This document shows positions 25,159 to 34,225 of a stretch of DNA of 64,000 bases, piece after piece. The notes below the pieces were generated by a model, which made no database searches, had not been told where the DNA came from, and was given only the letters and a program-made list of their open reading frames with translations. Each line of letters starts with the position of its first letter. The stretch's first letter is position 1. The stretch lies in the NCBI GenBank assembly GCA_037444575.1, contig JBBIME010000007.1, positions 1 through 64,000 on the forward strand. The letters run 5' to 3'. The position numbers and the translations under genes are program-made. This DNA comes from Bacteriovorax sp037444575 (GTDB taxonomy: Bacteria; Bdellovibrionota; Bacteriovoracia; Bacteriovoracales; Bacteriovoracaceae).

Positions 25159-25888
25159 TTAATCCCTCCATAAAAAAGATAAGAACTGGTTTTCCTGCTT
25201 CAATAAAAACCTTTGGCTCTTGTGATTTCATCGAATCAGTAATTAAATCTGTGGTCGCACTCATTGAGCTTGCTAATCCTTCAAGCACTTTATTTTTTTC
25301 TGAATTTGAATCAACACTCCCAAGGGGTAGAATCACTTTGTCCTTGGAAGCACTAATTACACCTTTTGCAAATTCTGAAATTACGGCTCCAGCAATATAC
25401 GAGTCCTTACCATCGTTGTATTCACCACGAAGGCCCGCAGTTCCGTCAATGTTTAGAACTTGAACTTTTACTTCAACTTCTTTAGATGGTGTAATCATCC
25501 GATCACAAACAGTTAATACTCGTTTGTTTTTGGTGACTCCTGTACATCTAAACTTAGTGCCTTCTGGGAGTACCGAATTATCAAGCGATTCCACCAATAG
25601 TGGGGATTCGAGATTCGTTGAAACAACTGAATTTAATAAAATTCCATGAATAACTTTAGTCGTTTCAATTTTCTTTGTTCCATCCCAAATAAAAGGCTTA
25701 TCATCGCTTGTTTTACTTTGAAGTAGTTTTAAAAGAGCATCATTTTGTTTTGCTAGTCTTTTAAGTGTGCCGTTCTCAATAGTTTTCTTTTTTGGAGAAT
25801 TAGCAAGATTATCATTAGCTTTCTTATTTAAAGTATTTATCGTTGCAAAGCTTGAGACAGAAAATAATATTAAAAATATAAAATTCAT
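25148..25888 (-). CDS. TraB/VirB10-like core-complex protein
   Basis: The 246-residue protein has an N-terminal hydrophobic signal or anchor (FIFLILFSVSSFA), a coiled-coil-like stretch and a C-terminal VirB10/TrbI-type domain: HGILLNSVVSTN, LPEGTKFRCTGVTKNKRVLTVCDRM, VEVKVQVLNIDGTAGLRGEYNDG. This spans the inner and outer membrane in the secretion channel. It is shorter than usual VirB10 proteins (350-450 residues), with most of the proline-rich linker missing. Confidence 0.75.
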   Translation of the reverse strand: MNFIFLILFSVSSFATINTLNKKANDNLANSPKKKTIENGTLKRLAKQNDALLKLLQSKTSDDKPFIWDGTKKIETTKVIHGILLNSVVSTNLESPLLVESLDNSVLPEGTKFRCTGVTKNKRVLTVCDRMITPSKEVEVKVQVLNIDGTAGLRGEYNDGKDSYIAGAVISEFAKGVISASKDKVILPLGSVDSNSEKNKVLEGLASSMSATTDLITDSMKSQEPKVFIEAGKPVLIFFMEGLNAY

Positions 25889-25895
25889 AAAATGC

Positions 25896-26366
25896 CTAAT
25901 TTAAAACTCGTTCACCGTTAATGATCAGTGGGATGCCTTTGGAAAAGTAATTTTTAGAATTGACCTTCTCGCCATTTACGATTAATTCAGATTTATTTTT
26001 TGAAATGACCATAATTGAATTTGAACCTTCAAATAGATCAAAGTTCTCAGCTTCTTTAATTTTTCTAAAGCTAGTATTGATTTCACCGTCTTCAACTTCA
26101 ACAAATTGATGAGGATTTGTTGTCGTATCTTTAACGCTGAAGTAATAACGATTCTTTGCGGTGACAATAATTAGGTTTGTATCAATTCCTTTTTTCTTTG
26201 CCTTAATAACAAGTGTTTTATTATTATATGCAAGCTCAGAGAAAATTTCTTCTTTGGTTCCACCATAAATAAAGCCTCTGACATCGTCTTTAAATGTAAG
26301 TGTCGTTATAAGATTGGCAGAAATAAAAAGTGTGCTAATAGTAGCTGGTAATATTGAAAAGATCAT
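25896..26366 (-). CDS. TraK/VirB9-like secretion protein
   Basis: The 156-residue exported protein has a hydrophobic N-terminus (FSILPATISTLFISANLI) followed by a beta-rich domain with VRGFIYGGTKEEIF and LIIVTAKNRYYFSVKDT, like the N-terminal domain of VirB9/TraK. The C-terminal outer-membrane-binding domain of VirB9 is not evident, so the protein is short for the family. It overlaps the TraE-like gene (ATGA) and precedes the TraB-like gene. Confidence 0.65.
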   Translation of the reverse strand: MIFSILPATISTLFISANLITTLTFKDDVRGFIYGGTKEEIFSELAYNNKTLVIKAKKKGIDTNLIIVTAKNRYYFSVKDTTTNPHQFVEVEDGEINTSFRKIKEAENFDLFEGSNSIMVISKNKSELIVNGEKVNSKNYFSKGIPLIINGERVLN

Positions 26367-26836
26367 TTTTCATCCTTTATTAGGTTTATTTCAGAGTTTG
26401 TGATTTCAGTTTCATTAATTTCAGAAAGCTTGAAGTAAAATGGATAGTCTTTGCTCTTATTAAAATTAACTAGAAAAGATCGAACTTTTCCTTCACCTTT
26501 GACTATGATTCGACAAAGTCCATCTTTGATCTCAAGAACATTTAAAACCTCATCACTTGCCACTTTAAAATCAGATTGTTTGAGTTCATTTAAGATAGAA
26601 GTTTCAGTTAAATCACTTATTGGAATTTTCTTGGCAATACTTACAAAAGCTTCTTCACATACCCATGTTAGAAGTGGACGATCATTAACTAACTGTGAAT
26701 TTTTTAATACGAAATATTTTTTGTCTGATAAGACCATTGTTAAATTGATGGCCATTAAAATTATTGAAACGCCTAATACGATTCTTAGTTGTTTATTTTG
26801 TTTGATAAATTCTGCTTCAAATGTTTCAAATTTCAT
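26363..26836 (-). CDS. TraE/VirB8-like inner-membrane protein
   Basis: The 157-residue protein has one N-terminal transmembrane helix (LRIVLGVSIILMAINLTMVL, about residues 17-36), followed by a periplasmic alpha/beta domain. This is the topology and order of TraE in F-like systems and VirB8 in Agrobacterium-like ones. The gene lies between the VirB6-like and TraK-like genes, overlapping both. Confidence 0.7.
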   Translation of the reverse strand: MKFETFEAEFIKQNKQLRIVLGVSIILMAINLTMVLSDKKYFVLKNSQLVNDRPLLTWVCEEAFVSIAKKIPISDLTETSILNELKQSDFKVASDEVLNVLEIKDGLCRIIVKGEGKVRSFLVNFNKSKDYPFYFKLSEINETEITNSEINLIKDEK

Positions 26837-28217
26837 TTTGAACTCCTATCTTTTTGTTAGTTTTAAGAGGTTGTGACTTTTTTGGAGCTATAGGTTTTTG
26901 CTGTGACGGGATTGATCTATCTCTATTCACAATATTTCTATTATTCATTCGCTCAGTCCTAGGAATCGGATGATATAGCTTGTTTGGTGTCGGCAGATCA
27001 CTTTTGATTCCGTATTTGGTTCTAATTCCATCTCTATGTTCAGGAGTAATTTTGTTCCAATATGATTTATCAAACATATAAGTATCAGATGATTGTTTGT
27101 TATTGGCCTTTATCGTGTTTGCACCAAGGCCATTTTTAACGTTGGCCTTGGTGCTTGTAAAATTAGATGAAGGTATTTTTGACAAAGAAACAGCTTCATC
27201 TTTTGTCATACCAATTTTAGATAATCGCTCATCAAGACTTTTTGGTGAACTAAAAGGATTTCTGATTCCACCTTTTTTATCAAGTTGTTTTAACTTGCCA
27301 TTCTCAGGACTGCTCATTTTTTCTTTTTTTAATAATTCTCTTACAGAAGGTTCAAATAATGCTTTTGAACCCATTTTAGTTGCATTTGCTGAAGTTGATT
27401 TCACTCCACTTGCAACTAAAGGCGCTGCCCTTAAAACCTTCATCGCTGAATTAGTCATCATCATTCCAATAGCACTTCCAGAAAGAGCGACGCCACCACC
27501 GCGAAGAATTCCTATTGTTAAAACCGGAGTCATGAGAATTAATAGAGTCACACCAAAAAGCCAGATAATATGATCAATGCTTATAATTGATAGCTCTCCA
27601 TTTTGGGCAGGTGCCTGAATTGAATTTCCAACGATTGCAAATATTGAAACAAGAACTATGGGCATAAGCATGCACCAAAGACTCGACTGAATTGTTCCTG
27701 CGATACTTCCTCTTGTAATGGGATAGAAATATAAAATGGCACTGATTGGAGCAAAAATATATGTTAAGTGATAAACAGTTGAGTAAATGAGTTTTAAAAT
27801 CCAAACAAAGGCCTTACTTAAAACAAATAAGCTCGTACCAATCAAATCGTTCACATTCGGAATGGCAAACTTTTGTAAAAAATTCCAAGAACCATCGTCT
27901 TTTGTTCTAACTTTTACTTCTGTCCATTTTTTAAGGAATATATTTTGTGGAGAAACTTTTCTTAATATCTCTTCGCTGGCCTTAAAACTTAAATCGACAC
28001 CAGTTTGGTGAATTGTAAAAAAAGCTCCCATGAATACCATAATAAGAATGAGCTTCTTGATGACTTCAAAAAATTGCAACTCACCAAAATACTCTAAGAC
28101 CAATGCAAATCCAAAACTTGGAATTAAAAACCATCTGGAGACATTTAAAAGTTCATCTTTTAGAATATTGACGGTTGGTTCTTCTATGAGAAGCATTTCT
28201 TTTATAGCAAGATTCAT
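26826..28217 (-). CDS. VirB6/TrbL-like multi-spanning channel protein
   Basis: The 463-residue protein has about six hydrophobic segments in residues 30-270 (for example LIPSFGFALVLEYF, LILIMVFMGAFFTIH, IWLFGVTLLILMTPVLTIGILRGG), then a long hydrophilic, proline- and lysine-rich C-terminal tail of about 180 residues. This matches the inner-membrane channel component VirB6/TrbL of type IV secretion. It overlaps the upstream coiled-coil gene by one base. Confidence 0.75.
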   Translation of the reverse strand: MNLAIKEMLLIEEPTVNILKDELLNVSRWFLIPSFGFALVLEYFGELQFFEVIKKLILIMVFMGAFFTIHQTGVDLSFKASEEILRKVSPQNIFLKKWTEVKVRTKDDGSWNFLQKFAIPNVNDLIGTSLFVLSKAFVWILKLIYSTVYHLTYIFAPISAILYFYPITRGSIAGTIQSSLWCMLMPIVLVSIFAIVGNSIQAPAQNGELSIISIDHIIWLFGVTLLILMTPVLTIGILRGGGVALSGSAIGMMMTNSAMKVLRAAPLVASGVKSTSANATKMGSKALFEPSVRELLKKEKMSSPENGKLKQLDKKGGIRNPFSSPKSLDERLSKIGMTKDEAVSLSKIPSSNFTSTKANVKNGLGANTIKANNKQSSDTYMFDKSYWNKITPEHRDGIRTKYGIKSDLPTPNKLYHPIPRTERMNNRNIVNRDRSIPSQQKPIAPKKSQPLKTNKKIGVQNEI

Positions 28218-28879
28218 TAGTTTTTCCCCAAAGACTTTGATGTCTTGTTGTAAAATTTAAGGCGATTAATTTCATCAAGACGCTTATCTTCTAATTCTTC
28301 AGCTTTAAGACGATTGGCAGTTTTTTGAGTTTTGAGCATTTCAAGTTGAACTTCTTGCATTTTCACTTGATTCTCCAATAACAAAGCTGTGTTTTGTGCT
28401 GTTAATTGATTAGCTCGACCGACATTTCTTGCATTGATAGAATTGGAAACTTGCTTTTCAGCTCTTTTGCCATTTTGATCATTTAATTTCTTATTTAAAT
28501 CAACATAACGCTCAGTTCGTTTTTCATCTTCTTTGACATTGGCGTATTTTTGCATGAGTTCTTTTAGATCACTCATATTGTACTTTAACTCTCTAATTGC
28601 CCCGTTAAGCTCGCCAAGATTTTGAACTTCTTTTTTTGAAGCCAATTCTTCGGCCAAATATAAGACTCTTTCGGCCCTGAAATAATGATCTTCAGTGAGT
28701 TCACTGTATTCTCGAAGCCTTTGAGTGTATTTTTCAGCATTAGAAACAAGACGTTCTAGCTCATTAATTTGTTGTGCGGTATTCGTTACAAGTTGAATCA
28801 TCATTGCCGATTCTTCTCCAATAATCGAGAATGCCTTCATAGATAGAACTAATCCCAATAAAAGAATGGTCGCTTTCAT
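28217..28879 (-). CDS. VirB5/TrbJ-like periplasmic coiled-coil protein
   Basis: The 220-residue protein has a signal peptide (residues 1-18, LLLGLVLSMKAFS) followed by almost continuous coiled-coil heptads (AQQINELERLVSNAEKYTQRL...). VirB5/TrbJ proteins sit at the pilus tip and have this make-up and this place after virB4. It overlaps both neighbours by a few bases. Confidence 0.7.
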   Translation of the reverse strand: MKATILLLGLVLSMKAFSIIGEESAMMIQLVTNTAQQINELERLVSNAEKYTQRLREYSELTEDHYFRAERVLYLAEELASKKEVQNLGELNGAIRELKYNMSDLKELMQKYANVKEDEKRTERYVDLNKKLNDQNGKRAEKQVSNSINARNVGRANQLTAQNTALLLENQVKMQEVQLEMLKTQKTANRLKAEELEDKRLDEINRLKFYNKTSKSLGKN

Positions 28880-30753
28880 ACTTCGATTCCTGTTTTTAAA
28901 TAAATGTATTGATGAAGAATTTCTTTAAAATCTAATAGGTTTTTTCTTTCGTCATGGAACTGATTAAAGCGATCACGTTCAATCTTATCAGAATTGAATA
29001 GATGAAACTTAAACGGACTTGCATAAAATCTACAAATTTTTTGATGCAAGTCCGAGATTAAAAGGAATTCAGAATATTCACCCTTTTTTGACTTTAAGCT
29101 TTTTAGCATCTCTTTTTGATGATCAGATAAAAATTCACCACTTGTATCTTGTCGAAAAATAAATTTAAAAAACGTTGATGTATAAATTGTTCGACCTAAA
29201 GGAGTAGAGAGAAAGTCTTCAAGGTTTTGAGAAATAGCAATTGCAGATGCTCCGTGTTTTCTAAAAGTTCTAAAGCTTTCAGCAATGAACTGGCCATGAT
29301 TTGCCAATAGATTCCAACATTCATCTAAGATAAAAATGCGTTTACCTTTTAAATGTTTAAAATATTCTATGAGATAAATAATTAATGGAGCCTTTATTCG
29401 ATCAGGATAAAGAGTTAAATCGACATATAATAAATCAGCACCGTTGTATTGATCGTTATTAAATGAGCTTTCGAGTTCCTTGAAAAAATATCTTATGTCT
29501 TTAAAGTTTTCTTCTAGAATCGATATGAAATCTTTTATAGAAGAAATTTTTGTGAAATCTAATTCACTTAAAACTTCAAAAAGTCTTCCTTGATCTACTG
29601 GATTTAAAAACTCAGGATCAATGACACTCATTACAAATGCTTTAAGGTATTCGGGGCTCTTAAACTGTAGAGGATTAAAGGACAACGGAAGAGCAACACC
29701 ATCCAAATAATCCACTGTCTTTCTAAATGAGTTCCCAAGATCAAGGACAATGCCTTTGGCCCCATTATGTACTTCTTCAAATAGTATATTATTCGCTAGA
29801 ACTGATTTACCTTGGCCTAAAGTACCTGTGATAAGAGCGTTATAATAAACATTTTCTGGATGAAATAAATCAACTAACAGTTTTCTATCTTCTCTTGAAT
29901 GAAGTTCAAAGCCTTGGTTATAAAGTGCTTCACAAGGCATTGGAAGTAAACCAGCGACAAAGTTTGCAGGGACAAGATGCTCGCGCTTCATCGTAGGATT
30001 TACTCCAGGAATGATATTAGAAAAAAAGTAAGCCAAGCCTCGGCCTTCAGATAAAACTTTTAGATCACATAGATTTGCTTTTTCATAAAGGTACTTACAT
30101 TTTTGATTTAATTCATGAAGTGAATCTGTTTTAACTATAAACCATCCTTCCATTGAAAATACGACTTCATCGCTAGACATTACTTCTTCTAGAAGGTTTT
30201 CATTTTGACTTAAGGCCTTTTCAGATTCAATATTGCGAAGAGGATCTTGAGATAAAGAAAAATGCATCTTTCGTTTTAGATTAAGCTTCTTCTTTGCTTT
30301 TTCTGAGTTCTGTTTTTTAAGACAAATAATTGAGTCGCAAAAGTTTTCTAAAAATCTTGGATTAATTGAACTTGGAAGATCATAGAAATTTATTAATCTT
30401 ATAAAGTGGTGGCCAAGGATAATGTAATCATCATAAATATCTATATCCCGATAGAGATCATATTCTGAAAATATTATTGAAAGTGGGGTTTCGACAATTT
30501 CTAGACGATGTGAAAGTCTATCAATGCTTAGATCATTTGTGTTTAAATAAAGTGAATCATCAATATAGTAGAATTTATAAAAACACTCCTCCTTGAATGT
30601 TTTTAACTCTTGATGAAGTTCTTGATAAAACGACTCAAACTCAACATCGCTTAATTGCGATAAGTCTCGATGAATAATTTTATAAAGGTAAGATGATTCA
30701 CCATTTATTGAAGTAACTTTACTGTTTTCAACAGAAAATAAAGGAAATTTCAT
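28876..30753 (-). CDS. virB4: VirB4/TraC-like secretion ATPase
   Basis: The 625-residue protein has an N-terminal substrate/TraC-like domain, then Walker A ALITGTLGQGKSVLANNI (about residue 310-325), GIVLDLGNSFRKTVDYLDG, and Walker B KGKRIFILDECWNLLAN with the following HGASAIAISQNLEDFL switch region. It powers pilus assembly and transfer. It is shorter than the classical 800-residue members. It overlaps the TraL-like gene by 4 bases. Confidence 0.9.
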   Translation of the reverse strand: MKFPLFSVENSKVTSINGESSYLYKIIHRDLSQLSDVEFESFYQELHQELKTFKEECFYKFYYIDDSLYLNTNDLSIDRLSHRLEIVETPLSIIFSEYDLYRDIDIYDDYIILGHHFIRLINFYDLPSSINPRFLENFCDSIICLKKQNSEKAKKKLNLKRKMHFSLSQDPLRNIESEKALSQNENLLEEVMSSDEVVFSMEGWFIVKTDSLHELNQKCKYLYEKANLCDLKVLSEGRGLAYFFSNIIPGVNPTMKREHLVPANFVAGLLPMPCEALYNQGFELHSREDRKLLVDLFHPENVYYNALITGTLGQGKSVLANNILFEEVHNGAKGIVLDLGNSFRKTVDYLDGVALPLSFNPLQFKSPEYLKAFVMSVIDPEFLNPVDQGRLFEVLSELDFTKISSIKDFISILEENFKDIRYFFKELESSFNNDQYNGADLLYVDLTLYPDRIKAPLIIYLIEYFKHLKGKRIFILDECWNLLANHGQFIAESFRTFRKHGASAIAISQNLEDFLSTPLGRTIYTSTFFKFIFRQDTSGEFLSDHQKEMLKSLKSKKGEYSEFLLISDLHQKICRFYASPFKFHLFNSDKIERDRFNQFHDERKNLLDFKEILHQYIYLKTGIEV

Positions 30754-31025
30754 AGTAGAATCCCTTGAGTAAGCTTTAGAAGGTCATCGCGCCAATTAAG
30801 AGCTTTCCGTTTTAAGAAATAAAATTGAAAATATCCCCGTGGATATTTAAAACCGATCCACTTACTAATGCCTATTGAGATTGCAATCATCACTAATGCT
30901 ACTATCGAACCAAGGTTTAAAATCAGTGATAAAGTCAGTGACGACATAATTAAGGCCAGATCAATAAATGACAGTCCCATAAAGTTTGGATTTGATTTCA
31001 AAAATTTTGGGTAATAAAATTTCAT
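30750..31025 (-). CDS. TraL/VirB3-like inner-membrane protein
   Basis: The 91-residue protein has two adjacent transmembrane segments (FIDLALIMSSLTLSLILNLGSIVALVMIAISIGISKWIG). The order pilin, this protein, VirB4 is the invariant order VirB2-B3-B4 (TraA-L-C). The GYFQFYFLKRK stretch after the membrane part is typical of TraL-type proteins. Confidence 0.7.
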   Translation of the reverse strand: MKFYYPKFLKSNPNFMGLSFIDLALIMSSLTLSLILNLGSIVALVMIAISIGISKWIGFKYPRGYFQFYFLKRKALNWRDDLLKLTQGILL

Positions 31026-31026
31026 A

Positions 31027-31302
31027 TCAAGCTCCTTGCTGAGTGATTGTTTTTAAGGTTGATATAATTGTCACGACAAGCATGATGCATCCTGTGCCAA
31101 ATATGGCCTTTGTCATTTGTTCACCTCCATCGGGCTTCCCTTGAGCGATTGCAATACCTGCACGAACTATGGCAAAAACACCAAGAGCAATGCCGACTTT
31201 AATTGCTTCTTGTCCTAGAGCATCGGCAGTACCTTTTAAACTCGCAGCTAGAACATTTGATGAAACTAAAAATAAAGTTGTGATTAAAGATACTTTTTTC
31301 AT
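31027..31302 (-). CDS. VirB2/TrbC-type pilin
   Basis: The 91 residues start at the ATG behind AAAGGAGTTTT; a longer frame without this site is less likely. Signal peptide MKKVSLITTLFLVSSNVLA. The mature part has two hydrophobic segments (GIALGVFAIVRAGIAIAQG and AIFGTGCIMLVVTIISTL) around a short polar loop, the VirB2 pilin layout. It is the first core secretion gene after the surface lipoprotein. Confidence 0.75.
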   Translation of the reverse strand: MKKVSLITTLFLVSSNVLAASLKGTADALGQEAIKVGIALGVFAIVRAGIAIAQGKPDGGEQMTKAIFGTGCIMLVVTIISTLKTITQQGA

Positions 31303-31315
31303 AAAACTCCTTTGG

Positions 31316-33259
31316 TTAGTTATAATAATTTTCAATAGAGCTACTGACTCCAATTGAAATTTCTTGGTAATAAGTTCCTGAATCAATATTGGTAATTTTG
31401 TAAGGCCATCCACGGCTTGTAGCCGTATTGCCAAAACCTAAGATATTAACAAGGTCTAATGATTCACTTGAAATTTGAGTGTTAAATTGTTGTGCTAATG
31501 GTGGAGTATTAAATGCACATCCTCCAAAACCTTGCCAATATCCTGAATAGTCAACAAGCTTAATGCCAAAGAAGTCGTGTCCTGCAAAAGATCTGATCTT
31601 TAATGAAATGATATTGTCATCGACATCACGAATTTCTTTAATCGCTGAAATATTATTGATCGTTAAATGAACTCCAACATCAGATGTGTTAAGTAGAACT
31701 TTTTTATCTTTTAACAGAGTAGAAAGTTTAAAAACCTCGCCATTAATGACAAGATCAAGTTTTTCTCCTTCGCCAGTTAGATCAGGAGTGAAATTAAAAC
31801 CTTCATTATAATCTTTGTATTCGTTAACGTCCCAAGTGCACGATACTGGAAATTGAATACAATTATTTCCACAACTTCCGCCAGGACGGTTCATTGATTC
31901 ACGATGCTTATTTAAGCTTCGTCCATAATGGGCAACTGGATGCAAAGTCATTTCAATTTTAGAGTTCGGACTGACATTACCCAATGGATAAATGGTTTCT
32001 GACTTATTTCCATCAATTTTGGTGGTATAGGAATAAATATTTTCTTGAGTCTGAGTCGCTAAATCATTTCCAGTTATGTAACTTAATACAATTCGATCAG
32101 TGTTTTTGTAGGGATGATCCAAATAGTTCTCTTTAAACTCGTTGGTCATCACGAACCATTTTCCAAACTTATCTTTATCTTGAATTTCTTTTAGATGAGT
32201 AAAATCTGGAAGATTATTAGAAAACTGACCAATCTTAGTTAATTGATTTTCTTTTACCTCATAATTTTTATCAAATGCCGCTTTTAAGATACTTTGAAAG
32301 CTAGCTCCATTTTGAACAGCTACATAATAGATTTTTTCTTCTAGTGGAGTTTCATATAAAACAGGGATGGTCTTGGCTTTTACACTCGCTAATAAAGTTT
32401 TATAATTAGTGTTTAAAGATGGAATTTCAAAGTCATCAACTTCTGAAATAATGAATTCACCACGTTTAAAGAAGCTTTCTTTTAAAAGTGATTCTGGTGC
32501 GTGATCGATTACAACATCAAATGTCTCATAAATTCCTGACTGAAAATGACGATCAATATTAGTCGAACTTAAAATTTCATAGTTTTCAGTTTCATGATTT
32601 AAAAAATAGAAATTTAACTTTAAATTCTTTATGTCTTTATAAAAGGTGGAATCATTAAGTCGTGCCTGATTAGTTAAAGTTATTTTGATGTCATCAATAA
32701 TATTTTGATCATTAAAAACATCTCGATACTTAATTGCCTGTGCATGAAAAAACTTAGGGTCTAGTTCTGGATAGCTTACCCATGAAAGATCATGTTCTTC
32801 AAAATTTCCACTGGTATGACTTGAAAATCTTCCAAAACTTGATGCCGTTTTTAAGGCATGATTGCGAGCGAAGACATTGCCCACACGATACTTAAAGTCT
32901 GGATTGGTATCTTTAACGACAGTATCAATGACAAATGACTTTTGATCTTTTTTAGCATCTGCATTTTTATCGTGATAAAAAACTTCAATTTTATAGTTCT
33001 GAAGAAATCTTACCTTTAAATCTGGAAGTTCAGCGACAAAGGGATTTCTGCCTTGTAAAACCTCATCTTGATCTTTAATCCCATCACCGTCGCTATCACC
33101 ATTTGGATTAATTTCTAGATTTGAAATAGTGGCGACAGGGTCATTGCCACCACCATCACCACCTTTTTTAAATGCACAAGACGCAAGTAGCGCTGTTGTA
33201 ATGAGTACAATACAACTTAGATTTTTAGTTTTTGCAAAAAAATGACAAAACGATTCCAT
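31316..33259 (-). CDS. Large surface lipoprotein with calcium-binding (TSP3) motif
   Basis: The 647-residue protein has a signal ending in TALLASC (lipobox), a GGDGGG linker and then GDSDGDGIKDQDEVLQGRNPF, a thrombospondin type 3-like calcium loop. The rest is a large beta-rich domain with clustered cysteines (CGNNCIQFPVSCTWD). It lies 13 bases upstream of the pilin gene in the transfer operon, so a mating-contact or adhesin role is plausible by context. It does not match TraN/TraG motifs that I recognise. Confidence 0.65.
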   Translation of the reverse strand: MESFCHFFAKTKNLSCIVLITTALLASCAFKKGGDGGGNDPVATISNLEINPNGDSDGDGIKDQDEVLQGRNPFVAELPDLKVRFLQNYKIEVFYHDKNADAKKDQKSFVIDTVVKDTNPDFKYRVGNVFARNHALKTASSFGRFSSHTSGNFEEHDLSWVSYPELDPKFFHAQAIKYRDVFNDQNIIDDIKITLTNQARLNDSTFYKDIKNLKLNFYFLNHETENYEILSSTNIDRHFQSGIYETFDVVIDHAPESLLKESFFKRGEFIISEVDDFEIPSLNTNYKTLLASVKAKTIPVLYETPLEEKIYYVAVQNGASFQSILKAAFDKNYEVKENQLTKIGQFSNNLPDFTHLKEIQDKDKFGKWFVMTNEFKENYLDHPYKNTDRIVLSYITGNDLATQTQENIYSYTTKIDGNKSETIYPLGNVSPNSKIEMTLHPVAHYGRSLNKHRESMNRPGGSCGNNCIQFPVSCTWDVNEYKDYNEGFNFTPDLTGEGEKLDLVINGEVFKLSTLLKDKKVLLNTSDVGVHLTINNISAIKEIRDVDDNIISLKIRSFAGHDFFGIKLVDYSGYWQGFGGCAFNTPPLAQQFNTQISSESLDLVNILGFGNTATSRGWPYKITNIDSGTYYQEISIGVSSSIENYYN

Positions 33260-33335
33260 TTACCCTCCTTTAGGTAATTAATTTCATCTATTTTTATAAA
33301 TAGACTTTTTTAAAGACTGCTTTGAAGCCTGTCTT

Positions 33336-33842
33336 TTAGTTTAAAAAATGTGGATTCAGAAATTTTGATAAAATACTTTGTCCATTTTCATTATTGCCTA
33401 CCATTGAATTAAATAGAGGCTTGAGATTGGATAGAAGCTCTTCCTCTGATATTTTTTTTCTTTTTGATGAAACTAAAATTATAAAATCGAGATATTTGAC
33501 GGCCAGTTCTTCGGCCTTGTCACCCTGAATAGATTTTTCAGAAGAAAAGCAAATATCTCCTAAAAAATGTTCCAAACATAAAGTCGATGTTTTATATTCA
33601 AGTGAGTCTTCTTGTAGTGGAACTGCTACTTCAAAAAGCATCGATGTCGTGTAATCAAATGAGTTTAATTCAGCATTATGATCAGAATAAAAATCAAATT
33701 CTCCAAAAAGAATGCATGCCTTATTTCTCCAAAATGTAACTTCTAAATCTTTTTTTATATTATTTTTTAGAAAGTCATACAGAAGATTTTCTGACTTTGG
33801 CGTCTGTATTGTGTTGTTATTTTTTATTAATTCAAGTTTCAT
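33336..33842 (-). CDS. Hypothetical protein at the start of the transfer operon
   Basis: This 168-residue soluble protein has acidic character, no signal peptide and no recognised family. It is the first gene behind the operator array and so the first one under its control. The Shine-Dalgarno is GGGAGAATAAA. A regulatory or chaperone role would be a guess. Confidence 0.5.
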   Translation of the reverse strand: MKLELIKNNNTIQTPKSENLLYDFLKNNIKKDLEVTFWRNKACILFGEFDFYSDHNAELNSFDYTTSMLFEVAVPLQEDSLEYKTSTLCLEHFLGDICFSSEKSIQGDKAEELAVKYLDFIILVSSKRKKISEEELLSNLKPLFNSMVGNNENGQSILSKFLNPHFLN

Positions 33843-33929
33843 TTTATTCTCCCAAATAAATTTAGTGGCAAAAAACTAATCATCATGGTCAACAAAAACA
33901 ATTAAAATATTTTTTTGGTCAAACAAAGT

Positions 33930-34116
33930 TCGCCATGGCGACGATGTAACAAAAAGTGAGACAAGGAAGTTATTAAAATTTAATTCTAAGCTATCGCCAT
34001 CGTGGCGAATCGTCGCCATGGCGACGATATGGAGAAATCGTCACCGTGGCGACGATATTGGTCTAAGTGGTTGATCGCCGTTTCAAAAATGAAAAATCCT
34101 GTCGCCACCGTGGCGA
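33930..34116. promoter_or_regulatory. Array of five TCGCCA/TGGCGA palindromic operators
   Basis: Five GC-rich palindromes lie in an otherwise AT-rich divergent gap: TCGCCATGGCGA at 33930-33941; TCGCCA-TCG-TGGCGA at 33994-34008; ATCGTCGCCATGGCGACGAT at 34009-34028 (perfect 20 bp); ATCGTCACCGTGGCGACGAT at 34037-34056 (two mismatched pairs); TCGCCA-CCG-TGGCGA at 34102-34116. Half-sites are spaced by 0 or 3 bases. The likely binder is the HTH protein encoded at 34226. The array faces both that gene and the transfer operon, so it probably controls both. Confidence 0.7.
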
Positions 34117-34225
34117 TCTATTTTGCAAGGGTATCAAAAAGGCCCTATAAAAATTTCACGTTGTAAGATAAATGGTTCTTGCAAAACAAATAATATGTTA
34201 GTTGAACTCTACTAAATGAGGACAT

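Noticed and set aside
33930..34116. Palindrome array as a CRISPR
   Set aside because: Repeats are short palindromes of unequal spacing, with no spacer structure and no cas genes.
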